Shown here: piece after piece, positions 46,900 through 59,470 of the stretch
How positions within the stretch are numbered: the stretch's first letter is position 1
How the letters are laid out: each line of letters opens with the position of its first letter
NCBI GenBank assembly: GCA_020726505.1
Contig: JAHLEZ010000030.1
Coordinates: 558,001 to 622,000, forward strand
From: Leptodontidium sp. MPI-SDFR-AT-0119
Lineage: Eukaryota > Ascomycota > Leotiomycetes > Helotiales > Leptodontidiaceae
DNA length: 64,000 bases
Direction: 5' to 3'
Translations under genes and position numbers: made by a program
Notes under the pieces: model-generated
What the model saw: only the letters and a program-made list of their open reading frames with translations
What the model was told of the DNA's origin: nothing
Databases searched by the model: none

Positions 46900-49800
46900 G
46901 AGGAACCCCCCTTTTATTAAGATAAGGAAGATATATTACTTACTAAAGATATCGCAAATATTATATATAAGCTCGCCCTTCCTTAATATATAAGTTTATT
47001 TTATATTAAGATTAAAAACATAACTGTTTTAGTCGAGGAAGAAGAGATAAATAAGCCGCAAAAGCACTTACTTTTGGCAATCACTAATATAACCTTTACT
47101 TATTCTAATATATAAGAGGGTTTTAATATAGTTTAGGGCGTAAATAATGGCGAGAATTATAGAGTATACGAAGGGGAAGAGCTTAAGTTTAGCGACGCTA
47201 CCGAAGTAGTATTTCTCGAATACTTTTGTAGCGACGGTATTAAAGCTAATAAATCGTTAACTTAAGAAGAAATCGTTGAACTCGAGCAAGAGGACAGACC
47301 GGTAGTAATTAAGTCTATATTAAAGGAGCGGATTTACAGCCTATTTTCTTCGGAAACGGATTAGTAATTGACTATATAGTTTTATTACGTAAGTGTAAAT
47401 AAAGGCAAAATTCAAGAATAGTTTGTAATTAACAATTTTAATATGCCTACGCGAGTATAAGACACTTTATTCAAGTTATATACGGATATAACACGAGCTA
47501 TTTATTAAATTCTATATAATATTCCCGGTGGCGATAATTAAGAAGAGGTTATTATACGAGTCTTATTATAGATAGCGAGTGCGAAAGACGAATAATATAC
47601 TTTAATATTTCGTCTAATTAAAGTATACTTAGAGTTTTATTAGGTTATAGCCCTTTTGCTTCTTATATAGTTTGGGGTCTAGTGAAGAAGTCGTTTGGAG
47701 TCGATAAAGCACGAGTGTACGACGAGATAAATACTAGTACTTAGTAGTGGGACATGTAAAATCGACTCCCTCTAAGAGCCACGTTAATGCTAGTGATTAT
47801 TACTACTGACAAGACTGTTATGATAAAGCTAGGAGGTAATAGAGTTATTTAGCCTATTTACTTTTAAATCGGGAATTATAAGAGATAGCTAAGACGCTAA
47901 TAAAAAGTTCTGGCCACCCTCCTCTTTGGCCTGCTCCTAATATCTAAGGCGATCTCCCGTATTACTAATAATAATATAGTTGCCGAGTTGAAATCGGAGC
48001 TTTATTATTACTTTATAAGTATGGTTTTAGAGGGTATATACGCGAAAATACTTAAATTAAAACGTGAGTTAATATCTTTTAGGAATGTGAGATTTTACTA
48101 AGAGAGGTTAATACGTCTAATGTGTAAATGAGAAAGTGTGACACTACTTTCTAGTCTTAAGTCTAATATGTATTAATTATGAAGAAGTATGCCTTATTTA
48201 TAGGATTAAGTATAATAGGCAGTGTGCTAAATGTGAAGTAGAGTACAAGAACTTACAAGATATTATATCCTAATAGTTAGAACGAACTAAAGAAAATATA
48301 TAAGAGCGAATCTAATCCTAGAAACGTTAGAAGACTAAGAAAGAAGCTTTATATTGCGTGTACCTTATTAAACTATTTTTCTAGCGCTATAGGTTGTCTA
48401 ATATGTACAAAAACTTAGCTATTGATATATTATATAGTTTATAAAAGGGTGTATTTCGTAATTTAATTAATATAACTTTTTATTTAGTTCATAATTTGTA
48501 CCTGGCTACGGCACGCTTTAGGAAGGCGTTATTAAAAGCTGATCGGAAGTTCCGTTAGTCCGCTGGACTTGTGTAATTAGACGCCCTCTTTAATGCCGTT
48601 CCTTAGTACTAAGGCTTAAAGTACTTTAAAAAGTTTATTTAAGTAATATAATAGACCGGGGGTAAAAAGCGAGATTTAATAAGGATTTAGATAGTAGTTC
48701 TTATATTACTCTTAAGAGAAAAGGCTCTAGCGCAGCTGGCGTATACTCGTGCTCTTATTGACTTTATGACTATTGCCTAGTTTCGGACGTAAGACGAGGA
48801 AACAATCGAGTACCTTGAATTAGTCTTATTACGCATTAACGCCTTAAAGAAATTATTTATAGAGTACTGCCCGGCATAACGTGAGGAAGCTAATTAGAAT
48901 ATATTTAAATTTCATATACTTAGTTATTACGCCAAGTTCGTACGGTTATTTAGGGCGCCGAATGGATTTAATACTAAGTACCTTAAAGTACCTTATAAGT
49001 TCTTGTTAAAACGATTTTATGACTATATAAACAAAAACGACGAATACTTGAGTTAAATTGCTAGTTATAATACTCGAGATAATAATCTAAAGGTTATAGC
49101 TTATTATATTTAATACTATCTTACAATTGTGTCTAATATAAATGTTAAAGTTCTAGTATAAGTTACTAGGGCCACTTATACTCCCTTATTACCCTGGTAG
49201 TTTTATTGCCCCCCCCTTGATTTACATACACTTATTATATACCGAGGAATACGACATTAAACCTTTTAATTAAGGAATACTACCTCGGCTAAGAATACCG
49301 TAAAAGGCACTAGCTTAAATGGATTTTTAAAGGCGCTCGCGTTATTTATTATTAACTAACGAAAGCGTCGTTAGCAGTTACTTATAATCTACGATTATAA
49401 GTATAATTGTCTTAAAGACTCGTTGTGGGTAGAAGAGTATCTTATTGTTTTCTTAAGTGCTATTAAATATTAAAAACGTTTTAAACAAGACAAAGACAAC
49501 TCTAAAGTAATAATAGAAGAGATATTAAAGTATAACCTCGATTAAAGGGGTAAGGGAGAAAGAAGAGACTTTTATTAGGTTTAGGCATCGCCACGTACTA
49601 GCCTAGATATTTCGCCTAAATAGTAACCGGTTAACTTATAAAACGGAAGACGAGTTAGTTAACTTTATATAATTGTTGCTGTTTTAGACATTAAATAGGT
49701 GTAAGAGGAGATGAATAACTAATACCCCACTTACTACGGGGCCTTAATTGACGTGTACTTGTTTCGTGGAGAAAGCGAGGATCTTAAGGAATAAAAGAGA

Positions 49801-50105
49801 TACCTTAAGTAACTCGATAGCCTTTATAATATAATTAAAGTGACTAGAGCTTTAGTGCCCGTGGCACGTAAACCTTATAAACTACTAAGTAGGCGTTTTT
49901 TTCAGATGTAAGACATTTACTAGAGTGCTTATATTATTTCGGCAATATATGGCGATCGAGAAAGGGAAGACGATGTCTTTTATATTAATAATTATATCGA
50001 TTAGGATTAATACTAAACCTACTATGCCGAAGATTAGTTAGAGTAAAATCGACAGCAATCGCGTTTTTATAAACAGTAGATAAGAGGATTGTAATATAAG
50101 TAAAT
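46900..50105 (+). pseudogene. Plavaka-type transposase, RIP-inactivated
   Basis: The recognisable core begins near 47755 (QWDMxNRLPLRATLM), followed by DKTVMIKLGGNRVIQPIYF at about 47808, the segment that in Plavaka proteins reads as SDKT...GNKxAYPVY. Later blocks include LLKADRKFRxSAGLV near 48540, ALKKLFIEYCPA near 48840, and NxNIFKFHxLxHYAKFVRLF with RAPNGFNTKYLK near 48890-48985. The length of about 1,000 codons fits the family. The N-terminal 250 codons are acidic and not assignable. Stops are numerous. A related CMC transposase remains possible. Confidence 0.72.
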
Positions 50106-50326
50106 GAAGTATATTAACTTAAATATTAATTAAAGGGTTCGCCTACTTAATCTTAATTTAGTTTAAATTTAATAATAATTATATATAAGTATTATAAAGT
50201 AATATCACTTAGACTCGATTATATTAGTTTATATAATAAAAACGTATTAGGATTAAAACTAAGTTACTAATAAAAAATAATATATAAGTTATATCTATAA
50301 TTACGCGAGAAAACAACTAAATAAGG

Positions 50327-50675
50327 AAAACGACCTTACTTAAAAGAAGCCTCTATACTCGCTTAATAAAGTAGCTGCCTTTAGAAAACGACTTTACTTA
50401 AAAGAAGCCTCCGTATTTACTTGATAAAGCAGCCGCCTTTAGAAAACGGCCTATAGCCTAAATAAGCCTTTATACTCGCTTGTTAAAGTAGCCGCCTTTG
50501 GAAAACGGCCTATGGCCTAAATAAGCCCCCGCACTCGCTTATTAAAGTAGCCGCCTTTAGAAAACGGCCTATAGTCTAAATAAGCCTCTATACTCGCTTA
50601 TTAAAGCAGCCGCCTTTAGAAAACGGCCTATAGCCTAAATAAGCCCTCGCACTTGCTTAATAAAGGGGCAATTAC
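50327..50675 (+). repeat. Tandem array 4, six 58-59-bp units
   Basis: Units start AAAACGGCCTATAGCCTAAA and contain TAAGCCTNTATACTCGCTT and AAAGTAGCCGCCTTTAG. Unit starts fall 58 to 59 bp apart (50331, 50389, 50448, 50507 at the first C). It follows the transposase gene. Confidence 0.88.
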
Positions 50676-51159
50676 AACGGTGGCGTACGATTGTCTTTAC
50701 TCTTGTCTTTAGTAAGAACTACGAATTTAGATCCTCGTTATTATTATTATTATCCCGTAACGTACTAACATAAGTAATTTATTTATTATTAGTTAAATAT
50801 ATATAAATAAGACTTTTATTAAAGGCTGCCGCGACTTTTAAACGCGAGATAAACACGACTAATAACAATTAGGAGAAAAGCTTTAACGTGGACGTGGAGA
50901 GTTAACTTAAAAGAAGAAGGGTTAGAAACTGCGCTCGGAGATTTTGGTTAGTAGTAATAATAACGCGTCTTCTTTATATACTCGCGTTCTCTCCCCTTTT
51001 ATTTAAACAAGTAGAAATCCTTTTTATTATTTAATTAATATTTTGTTTTTAAGAGTTACTTTTATTTATTGCTTTCAACTCTTAATATTGCGTGTAAGTG
51101 TTGTCGACCCTTCGAAAACTTAAGCCGTGGACTGACTTTATTAAGAAAATATCTTAATC

Positions 51160-54100
51160 CCACAATTAAGCCCCCCGTAGGCTACCTGGCGGAGGTCCTG
51201 GAGGCAGCAATTCACGTGTGTTATCGATAGTGAGGCTTTATTGTTTATTGTTTAGTGTTAAATGTTAATATGGCGTAGGGTTAACGTATTATAATAAAGG
51301 ATGTTAACTGCTTATAATTACGAAAGGATGTCCTAAAGAGTTTCTAAATTAATTAACTTAACGCCCGCTTACTCGCCCGGATAAATATATAAATAAGCTT
51401 TAATATAAAAACTAAGAGCGTTGCCGAGTTCATAGATTTCACATCGGGCTTACCTTGGGGAGACGTTAAATGTCAGGGAGGTCAAGGTAATTTAGTTATA
51501 TAAGGAGCCACTAATTATAGTAATCGCGAGATTTAATTAGTATGCTCTTTAATAGTAACGGCGTAAATAACAGGTAAGTGTTAGCCTGAGTTTATGTTTT
51601 GGCCGGAAGAAGATAATATCCGGTTAAGTCTAGTTGTCGTCGAGTACTAGGATATAACACGCTAGTAAGAATAAGCAAACGGGTTTTAATCGTATAACTT
51701 AGAGCTTATAGTTACTCAGAAGGTATAGTACTACCTGTCTCTTATGCGTTTATATATAAAAGAACCCCGAATTAATATTATATATAAATACGAGATTACG
51801 TTAGCGATTGGCGTTCTTTTTTATTAAGGTTAGTTAGAGAAAATATAATAAACACCTTTAGTATAGCTCTTAAGGTATTAAATCCTAAAACTCGTCTCGT
51901 ATTTTGGACGAAGATGGCCGAGGATTACGTAATATTATCGCTGAACTTAAGAGAGGTTAGTATTAGTTATAGAAATCAACATTTACTAATTATTAATATA
52001 GCTAAGGAGAATGAAATAAACTAGTGATATTGTTATTAAATGTCTTATATTATTACACTAAGCTAAGACACATTAGGCTAATACGGCCTACGAAAAGGTC
52101 CTCGCTTGGTTTGTAATCGTTAATAAGTCATCTGTAATTATTGTTTGCACGATGATAATACTTGCTTGCTACGAGTAGACTTGGGGCTTAAAAGCCGTGT
52201 CGACTACACCCGCCAACGACGGACGTAAGTACTCTTATAACTATTATATCTTTTTATATTATATTAATTATTGGATACAATAGTATTATTTCGCTTTATT
52301 AGAGACAGTTAGAGACAAATAGACTGTGATTAATAAAAGGTTATCTTTGGCGGCCTTTTTGTGAAGGTTATAAGGGCCGTCAATGCTGCTTATATAGCCG
52401 TGCGAGAGAAGCCTATTAAAACGCCTTTTAATTTAAGTTTAGACGACTTACTCGACGATCCCGACTTTATAGAGGTATATATAATAAAAGCTAATCTCTT
52501 GTATATGTAGTAATAATATTTATTTAGGTAAATAACGATAATATCTACTTAATTACGGAGAAAATAAAAAGGCGAATTAAGTTATTTAACGTAGGTTTTT
52601 TGACAAAGTGGGGTAGGGGGCTAACACTTCTTAAGTTAAAGACTTCGAAGAGAGCTTACAGCCTTCGGACTTTAAGTTTACGAGAGGGGGAAGTTTAACG
52701 GGTAATAAATTACTTTTTAGTATAAAAAGCACAGGGGAAGCCGAGTATACGAGTTAAGGGGGAAACCTTAACGTGAGTATTAACGATACTAATCTTAATA
52801 TAAATAATATTATGCCGGAGGACGACGTTAAGGCAAGCTTGTTGGCGTTAAGGGAGATATTGCCGCCCTAGAGAATACTAAAGCCTCTTAGCTTGACGGC
52901 AGGTACTACTACGCGGTAGTTTAATAAGCGAAAATTCTAGTAGGTAAGGAGCCTCTATATTATATAATATAATAACTAATTAAAAAAAGGCTAATGTCAA
53001 ATCTATAATATAATTAAAGAAGTAAGCAAGTAAGTCGATACTGAATACTTATTTTACTATAGAAGTGAACTAAGTATAATGTTCTATAAGTTAGTAATAA
53101 ATAGTAGTTGTTGCCTTAAGTAAGTACACTTACTATATATTATTAAATAGAATTTAATATTAATAGTATTAAGACATAGGTAAAGACTTTATATATAGTA
53201 CATTACTTACTAAATTACTAAATATAGTCTGGGTTGCTTTTAGCGAGAGTCTGGATAGTAGTGAGTATATTAATATAAATGAAATTGCCAGGTGGGAAGT
53301 ACTACTAAATTAATTAGGTCTCGTTAGCGGTGGAATTATCTTTTTGCAGTTTGCTAAAGATTAGGCCAAGGCACTAAGGAGTAGTACTAAAAAAGTGATA
53401 TTTTGTAATAAGGACCTTAATAGATGGCTACAACTTAGTAAGAAGGTTCCTAAGTGGAGATCATAGGTGTTATATAACGATTTTAACTAGTTCTCCTTTA
53501 AAGAGGAGCCGTCACGGAGGTTAAAGGACATTTTACTAGCGAGTAAGTAATACGTCACTTAATTAAATTAAGTTAATAACTACGTAAGTGGACTTTGATT
53601 CGAGTAGGAATTAAAGCTTTAGCTAAGACACTTTAGCTATAAGACGCTTTAGGACTTTTTCGGACGCTTTCGACTAGGACGCTTTTTCGTTAAGCTAATT
53701 GTGTAACGAGCTCATTTTATTAGTAATATTAATATTATCGGCCGAGGGGAGTAGTTGTAGTGTAATTTAATATACGGCGATTATAAAATAAGATACACGA
53801 TTCCTGAATTTCTAAATAGTTATAGTGATATTATTAATCTCGTAAGTAGTAGTAGCGCTAGTAGATTTTAAAACACAGGGGCTACGTAGAGTACTAGGCG
53901 TATAAGAGGTAATCTCGGTGCTCAAAACCTAGTGACTGACTACGCCGGCCGTGACGACGAAGGATTACGTTGGATTATTATTAGTAAAGGTTATATTAAT
54001 GCCGACGAAGCGTTGGCTTAACTTAAAGTTGATTATACGTTAGAGGTATTAGGGGATCTAGGTATATAAGTTAATTACGCGTCGTAGGGACGCGTGGGTG

Positions 54101-54280
54101 AAAAAGGAAGCGAGGAAGTACTAAGGGACGATAGTAATAAAGTCATTACTAATAAAGGGGATACTATAAGATGTGGCGAGCTTTATAATAAACTAAGAGG
54201 AATAAAGAGCTTAGCGGGGCGATGTATTACTATAATGTCGAGGACCCTAATGGCGGTAGTGGCAGCAAGTTTGATTTAGT
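51160..54280 (+). pseudogene. Intron-containing gene of unknown function (gene D)
   Basis: Plus-strand exons are separated by short introns with good borders, for example 52225-52283 (GTAAGT...TAG, 59 bp) and 52475-52527 (GTATAT...TAG, 53 bp). Exonic frames read FVKVIRAVNAAYIAVREKPI, then FNLSLDDLLDDPDFIEV, RWLQLSKKVPKWRS, YKIRYTIPEFLNSYSDIINL and TDYAGRDDEGLRWIIISKGY. The last exon is open at 54094-54279. An early piece near 51178 (PPVGYLAEVLEAAIHVCYR) is less RIP-mutated. I do not recognise a family. Stretch 50690-51160 shows no clear coding. Confidence 0.45.
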
Positions 54281-54383
54281 ATAGTGTGTAGCTGTTCTTA
54301 AAATTTTCGATATACAACTTAGGCGTTAAATGGCGCCTCTGGCGCCGTAGGCGGACGGCTGCGCCCAAATTTTTTTGCTGATG

Positions 54384-55941
54384 TGCGCCACTACCTTGGC
54401 GATGCCAAGCCCCTAGAGTTCAGTGACTCTTGGCACTCCTCCTTTATTTAATTTCTATTAGAATCTGATGATTTTTAATATTCTCAATTTATTATACTTT
54501 ATTTAGATTTCGTTGCCTATTACCTGCCTCTTTTATATACTCATTTTCCCCTTCTAAAGCAATTACTTCTTATATATGCCTTGGAATTCTCTTAATCTAT
54601 CGTTAAATACGCTCTTAAGACAACCCCTTTTAATAATTTAATTAATCTTGTTTTATTTGCTTTTGACTTGTTATAGCTCTATATTTTGTTGTTTCTTTCT
54701 TTATCTAAAACTATAAGGGTTTAATTATATTTAAATTAGGAGAATTCGCTAGCTAAATCATACGAGTTATCTCCCACAAGTTATATACTCGGTGTTAATA
54801 TAAATAAGCGTGTAAAGAAGTATTGTCTTCCTAAACGAGTGTATTAAGTCGATCTTTCTTACACTTCTTTACAAAAGGTAAGAGCTTTTCTTAAAGAATA
54901 AGCTTTTAATATCGATACTAATTGATGCTTCCCTTGGACTCTCGAATAAATTTACTAGTTACTTTCCCCTACTTTTACGTTAGTTTTTTCCCTGGCATTC
55001 TCCGAGAGAGTCGTGTTCGCCGCATTATAGTCTCAAGCTCTTAATTAACTTTACACTCCGGCTTAAGGAGCTTATTTTATTCTTTAAGCTAACGATTAGC
55101 CTTCTTTTTCTCCGCTTTTGTCTTATCCTTTTATATATAATATAGCCCCTTCTTATTATACGAAAAACAACCCCAAAACATAAATTACTTATATCTCTTC
55201 TAGCGTCGACAAATAACGTAAGGATAATAGGTTTCGTATCTCTTTCGCTAAACTCTAATTCGACTTCGTTGACCTCCTATTATTATAGAAGTTTCGTCTA
55301 ACTAAATGACGCGTTTCTAATTTTTAAGAGTCTAATTCGCGTAGTCTCGACACTACTAAAGACAAATAGCTTTTGCCGCAAGTATAAGACTTAGTTTATA
55401 ACTTAGTTTAAAGGTTCCGTAACTTAACTTTACGAGAATCGACTAAATAGTATGTGCTGAGACTTTAAATATAGGATTCTTCTTAGTGAGGATATTGGCA
55501 ATTACTTAAGTAGAAAGTGTCCGTGTAGTAAAGTTCTTTGTAAGAATCCTTTCGACTTTTTATTATATTTCTTCTATAACTTTAATAAGTCTTTCTAATC
55601 GATCTCCATCCTTTATATACACAATTAAAAGCTTTCGGTCTTCCTTTGGCTCGTACCCTCTTAAAATCGTAACCTTCTAAAGCTAATAAATTAAAGTAAG
55701 AGAAATAAAAGTAATTTCGTTAATTAGAGTTACTAGAACTCTAATTTCAAGAAGAGCAAGAGCTTAAAGTCGTGTACTAATATTATAATGGCTTTGGCGT
55801 ATATTCGAAGTCATTTTGGTAATACAAATTAATAAATTAAGCTTCAAAATTAAGTAATAAAAGTGGGATATTTACATTCCTTATTATTTCAAAGATGCCC
55901 CGCGATGCGCTAGTATGCTAAGGCGCCAAGGTAGTGGCGCA
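54384..55941 (-). mobile_element. Tc1/mariner-type element inside the right end of Plavaka
   Basis: The inverted ends are TGCGCCACTACCTTGGCG (from 54384) and GGCGCCAAGGTAGTGGCGCA (to 55941). It sits between the two pieces of the Plavaka right terminus (GCTGATG on its left; the terminal 29 bp on its right). The exact ends and the target duplication are ambiguous by a few bases because the junction words overlap. Confidence 0.75.
54430..55814 (-). pseudogene. Tc1/mariner DDE_3 transposase, RIP-inactivated
   Basis: The start codon at 55814 gives MTSNIRQSHYNISTRL, followed by an HTH region (LINEITFISLTLIY) and HTH linker (EPKEDRKLLIVYIKDGDRLE). The catalytic region begins LDETSIIIGGQRSRIRV near 55290 (DE of the first Asp motif), then EFMFWGCFSY equivalents near 55160. 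The tail carries MRRTRLSRRMPGKKLTxK near 54980. TAG/TAA replace Trp and Gln at many sites. Confidence 0.75.
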
Positions 55942-55971
55942 CCTATGACTTTTTGCCGCGACCTCCGTATA

Positions 55972-58900
55972 CTCGTCGGTTTCCTGATTTTTTTTGTTTT
56001 TTTTTCCGACCTACTTGCGTAGGTCGGAACTACTAACTTCGACATACTAGTAACTTCGACATGACGACTTAATTAAGGAATAACTTTTTTACTACTAATA
56101 TGATCGACTTAAAAGTTGGATTATTAAATCCGGAACAAAATTCTATATAAATCACACTTTAAATGACGTCATTCGATTTATGTAGTGTGTCGTAATTAAA
56201 TAGACTAAGTAAGAATTTGGGGTCCCGCGGGGCTTAAAACAGCTAAAATATTAACTTTTACGTTTAACTTCTTAGCCCTTTTATAAATTTTAATAAAAAA
56301 AGATCTACGGGATATACGAACTATATATATTCTAATCGATTCCGAGATTTATATAACGATTATATAACGTTTAATAGTGGAAAATAAGTGGTTATATTAA
56401 AAATATAGGTTTCGGGATACTCGCTTATGTAATCCCTCTTTAACCTTAACTTAGATACCCCTTAATTGTAATTATCGTAATTTACAGGCCCACTACTACT
56501 ATTATTACTCAAATTAACGTCGGAATCGGAATTAACGGACGAATCTGACTCTATAGGGCTCTCAATATTACTGCTATCCTTTTGCTCGTTGTCGCTAGAT
56601 ATCTTAATCGCTTTTTGTGTTAGTCTTTTGGCGCGAATTAGTCTTTGAGATGCGGCTATAACTATAGGCTCTTGTTATGTAGCCTCTTCTTCTTTAATTG
56701 TAGTCGATTTCCGACCCTTAGGCTTCTTCTTAGTACTAATTAACGCTTGTAACTTTATAGCTTTGTCGAGTTTATATTGTATTTTAGCCTGAGCTTTCTC
56801 TTCTCGGATGCGTGCCTTTTTTATTCTTTTTTGAACTTTCGTAGTTTCTTCTCCTCCCTCTTTTGTTGTCGAGTTAAAGCTTTAGTAACTCTCTCATCTT
56901 TTAACTTTAATATATTTCTAGTAATATTCGCCTCCCTTTAAAGCTTTGTAAGTTTGGACTCTTAGGTAGTATTATTCTTTTCGCCGATGATTCGTAATCT
57001 TTCGCTAGAGGAGATTACGCGGCCCCCACCGCGAGGTTTAACTCTCCTAGCACCCTCTTTATTATTTAGTACAAGGGAATTGCTGCCCTAGGTATTATTT
57101 AGAATAATTGAAGTAAGCTCTTGGCGCGCGGCGTCGGCTATAATCGCACTAACTATACTACCTTTGCGGAACTTCTTATTAGAGAATCGCCTTGATAAAG
57201 ACGATAATATATCTTCGTAGGTCTTAAGAAATTCGGCGTGTGCGTTAATTCCTTTAGCTTTATATAGGGTATTAAAAAATGGCGTCTTTTTGTACTAACG
57301 AGGATTATCCGCCGTACTTTTGAGCCCGTAATTCCCGTAGTCTTTTATGCCTCTAAGTTACGAAGGTTGCTCTAGAGTAGTTGCCACTTTTAGTAATTCG
57401 TCGATACGAGAGCTTGTTAATAGAGCTATTAAATCGTTTGTAATATTAACATTGTCGTCACGTGGGAGCTATGAAAGCTTAATTTCGTCCTCTGGCTTAT
57501 CGTCGAAAGCTTCGTTATTATAAGTCCACGGGACATAGTCGTATTCTTTGTCTGACGCTGTTTCGGCCTCCTAAAACTTGTTATTAACTAGAATCTAGCG
57601 TGGCATTAGCTCGTTAGATGTAGGAACATCGATTACTGTGGATAGATTACTCGGGGTATAGTTATATACTCGTCTACTCGTGTCTTTGTCGCTTATTTAA
57701 GTATCCTGGGTAAGCTTAAAAGCTTTAATAATAACATCCGCGTTTAATGGCTATATATTAGTACGCCTAAAGGCTAATTAAATCGTCTCTTTCTTAAAGG
57801 TTTTGGCTCTAATCTAGTGAAGGTATTAAAGAAAGGTGTATTTAGTAAAATAGTTATAGCCGTCTTTAATTTTATTTTTAATTGCTTAGTTATACTAGTG
57901 CTTTTCAAACTGGAAACAAGCAACGTCGAGTGATTGTGTGGCATGTGTTGAGTAAGTAATTAAATAGAAAGGTATAATCTTTAGTTGCTTACACCTAGAG
58001 ATAAACTCGTAGGTTATATAGTTACTATGGCTATTAAATATTAAAAGACGCTAAGGGCCTTGTTAGCGGCCTTTGGTTTGTTAATTAAAGTGTTAAAGCT
58101 ACTCTAATGCGAGCTCGTTACTTGAGTACCCCTTTTTATTACAAGAGATCTTTATGCCTGGTAGTAGGTTGTTGTTAAACATCTTCTTAAGGTAGACAGT
58201 CCCTGGTATAATAATGTAATAATTAATGGCGTAGCTAGCGGCAGAGATATACTTAATGATTAACACAGACTCACGGTCGATAGGGTTACGGGTGAAAACC
58301 TAAAAACAGTTAATACGCACTCAGTCATTAAGATAAGCGGTTTTTTAGTAGTAAAACGTACTTTCCGGATGTTCTTGTGCGTAATAACCGTTGTACTACT
58401 AATGTACCCGACCTTGAAGCTAATTTCGTTTATATTAAAGATATCTTTCTAATATATTAAGTATTTAGCCATCACTAGAGTTAACTTCTCAAAGCAACTA
58501 GTAATCTCTTTAATTGTCATATAATCTTTACGCTTTTAGTTTATTAAAGTGGTCCGCAAAGTATAATATTGGCTAGTAACGTCTATTTTGTTTACCTATC
58601 TTTTAGCCCAATTTAGCCTAATTCGCTAGAATATCTTTATAAAGAGACTTAATATTATAGTTGCGGCGGCAACAATTATATTATATCTTATAGGAAAGCC
58701 TCTCTTAATGGCAGTATTAATATATTATATTAAAGACGCCTCTTAAGCCTTATTTAATTTCTTGTTATAACCCTTATTCTTAACTAACGTCTTTGAACTA
58801 TTACTCTTTTTATAACGACTATTTAACGTAGAGTAATTAACTCCACGGAAAACGCTAGCAGCGATACGTAGACTAATAATATCGGTATTATTTGGGTTCT

Positions 58901-59470
58901 TATATGCCGCTAAAGTAGCCTGAATCTTAGCCTCCTGGCTTATATAAGCGGGGGTCTTATATTTGGGCATCTTCCGTATGCGAGTAATCCTAGTATCTAA
59001 AGGAGACTTCTTCTTGCCCTTCTTGGACCCTTTATGCTTAATTTGAGGCGTAGATTTGGCTATGGTAGGCGTAGTTCGTAGTCTGGATTGAATCGTGTAT
59101 GTGTAGGGAGGATATCGCGTTTTTACGTGTTGGTGGGATATCCGGACGCGATTTGGCACCCCTGTTAATGAACTGCGGGACGTCCCGAGGTGCTAAGACC
59201 TATTAGCTTTACACTAAAAAACTATATTTAGTTTAAAACAACGCATGATTAATTAGCCCTAGCCCTAATGCACTAGTGTGATAATTATACTTTCAACTGC
59301 GGCGCGTTTTTCTATGAAGAAATCAAATTAAACGGACTAGAATTGGATTTTTAAAGTAATTAAATAGGCTGAATAGGCCATGTCGAAGTTGCTGGTATGT
59401 CGAAGTTGGTGGTTCTGACTTACTTGCGTAGGTCGGACAAAAAAACAAAAAAAATCAGGAAACCGACGAG
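55972..59470 (-). mobile_element. pogo-family transposon pogo-B with 92-bp inverted repeats
   Basis: Inverted repeats 55972-56063 and 59379-59470 begin CTCGTCGGTTTCCTGA, include a T-tract and end in two AACTTCGACAT words. TA flanks both sides (55970-55971 and 59471-59472). The left repeat also contains a perfect hairpin CCGACCTAC-TTGC-GTAGGTCGG. It sits two bases beyond the Plavaka end, in the pogo-A transposase gene. Length is 3,499 bp. Confidence 0.93.
56470..59159 (-). pseudogene. pogo-B transposase (psq HTH plus DDE), RIP-inactivated
   Basis: The first 138 codons (59159-58743) are open and hold a basic N-terminal extension, then a psq HTH: YISQEAKIQATLAAYKNPN and SLRIAASVFRGVNYSTLNSR. 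Beyond the first stop the DDE domain is readable: SAASYAINYYIIIPGTVYLK near 58200, GIKISCNKKGYSSNELALE near 58130, RLLIFNSHS (from LLIFDGHGS) near 58035, and ATQSLDVACFQFEKH near 57920. RRTNIxPLNADV lies near 57750. A C-terminal basic, coiled region follows (57200-56470). The remaining unmutated N-terminus could be mistaken for a small gene. Confidence 0.85.

Larger units (their letters stand above)
33715..55967 (+). mobile_element. 22.3-kb Plavaka-like (CMC/EnSpm-related) transposon with cargo genes
   Basis: The left end CGGAGGTCGCGGCAAAAAG is mirrored by CTTTTTGCCGCGACCTCCG on the right: 29 bp of inverted repeat, extended by GCATCAGCAAAAAAA (33742-33756) against 54370-54383 once the inserted mariner is ignored. 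TA flanks both ends (33713-33714, 55968-55969). Excision restores pogo-A codons GTC TTA (T)AG TTT TTA GAT, that is HVLQPLDL before mutation. Inside are two helicase modules, a Plavaka-type transposase, an unknown intron-containing gene and four tandem arrays. Confidence 0.8.

Noticed and set aside
54384..55941. A TA target duplication for the mariner element
   Set aside because: The junction words (GATG on the left, CACC on the right) do not give a clean TA pair, so I leave the ends approximate instead of asserting one.
33715..55967. Starship-type giant element
   Set aside because: No DUF3435 tyrosine recombinase was seen at the left end, and the element has terminal inverted repeats, a TA duplication and a Plavaka-type transposase, all unlike Starships.
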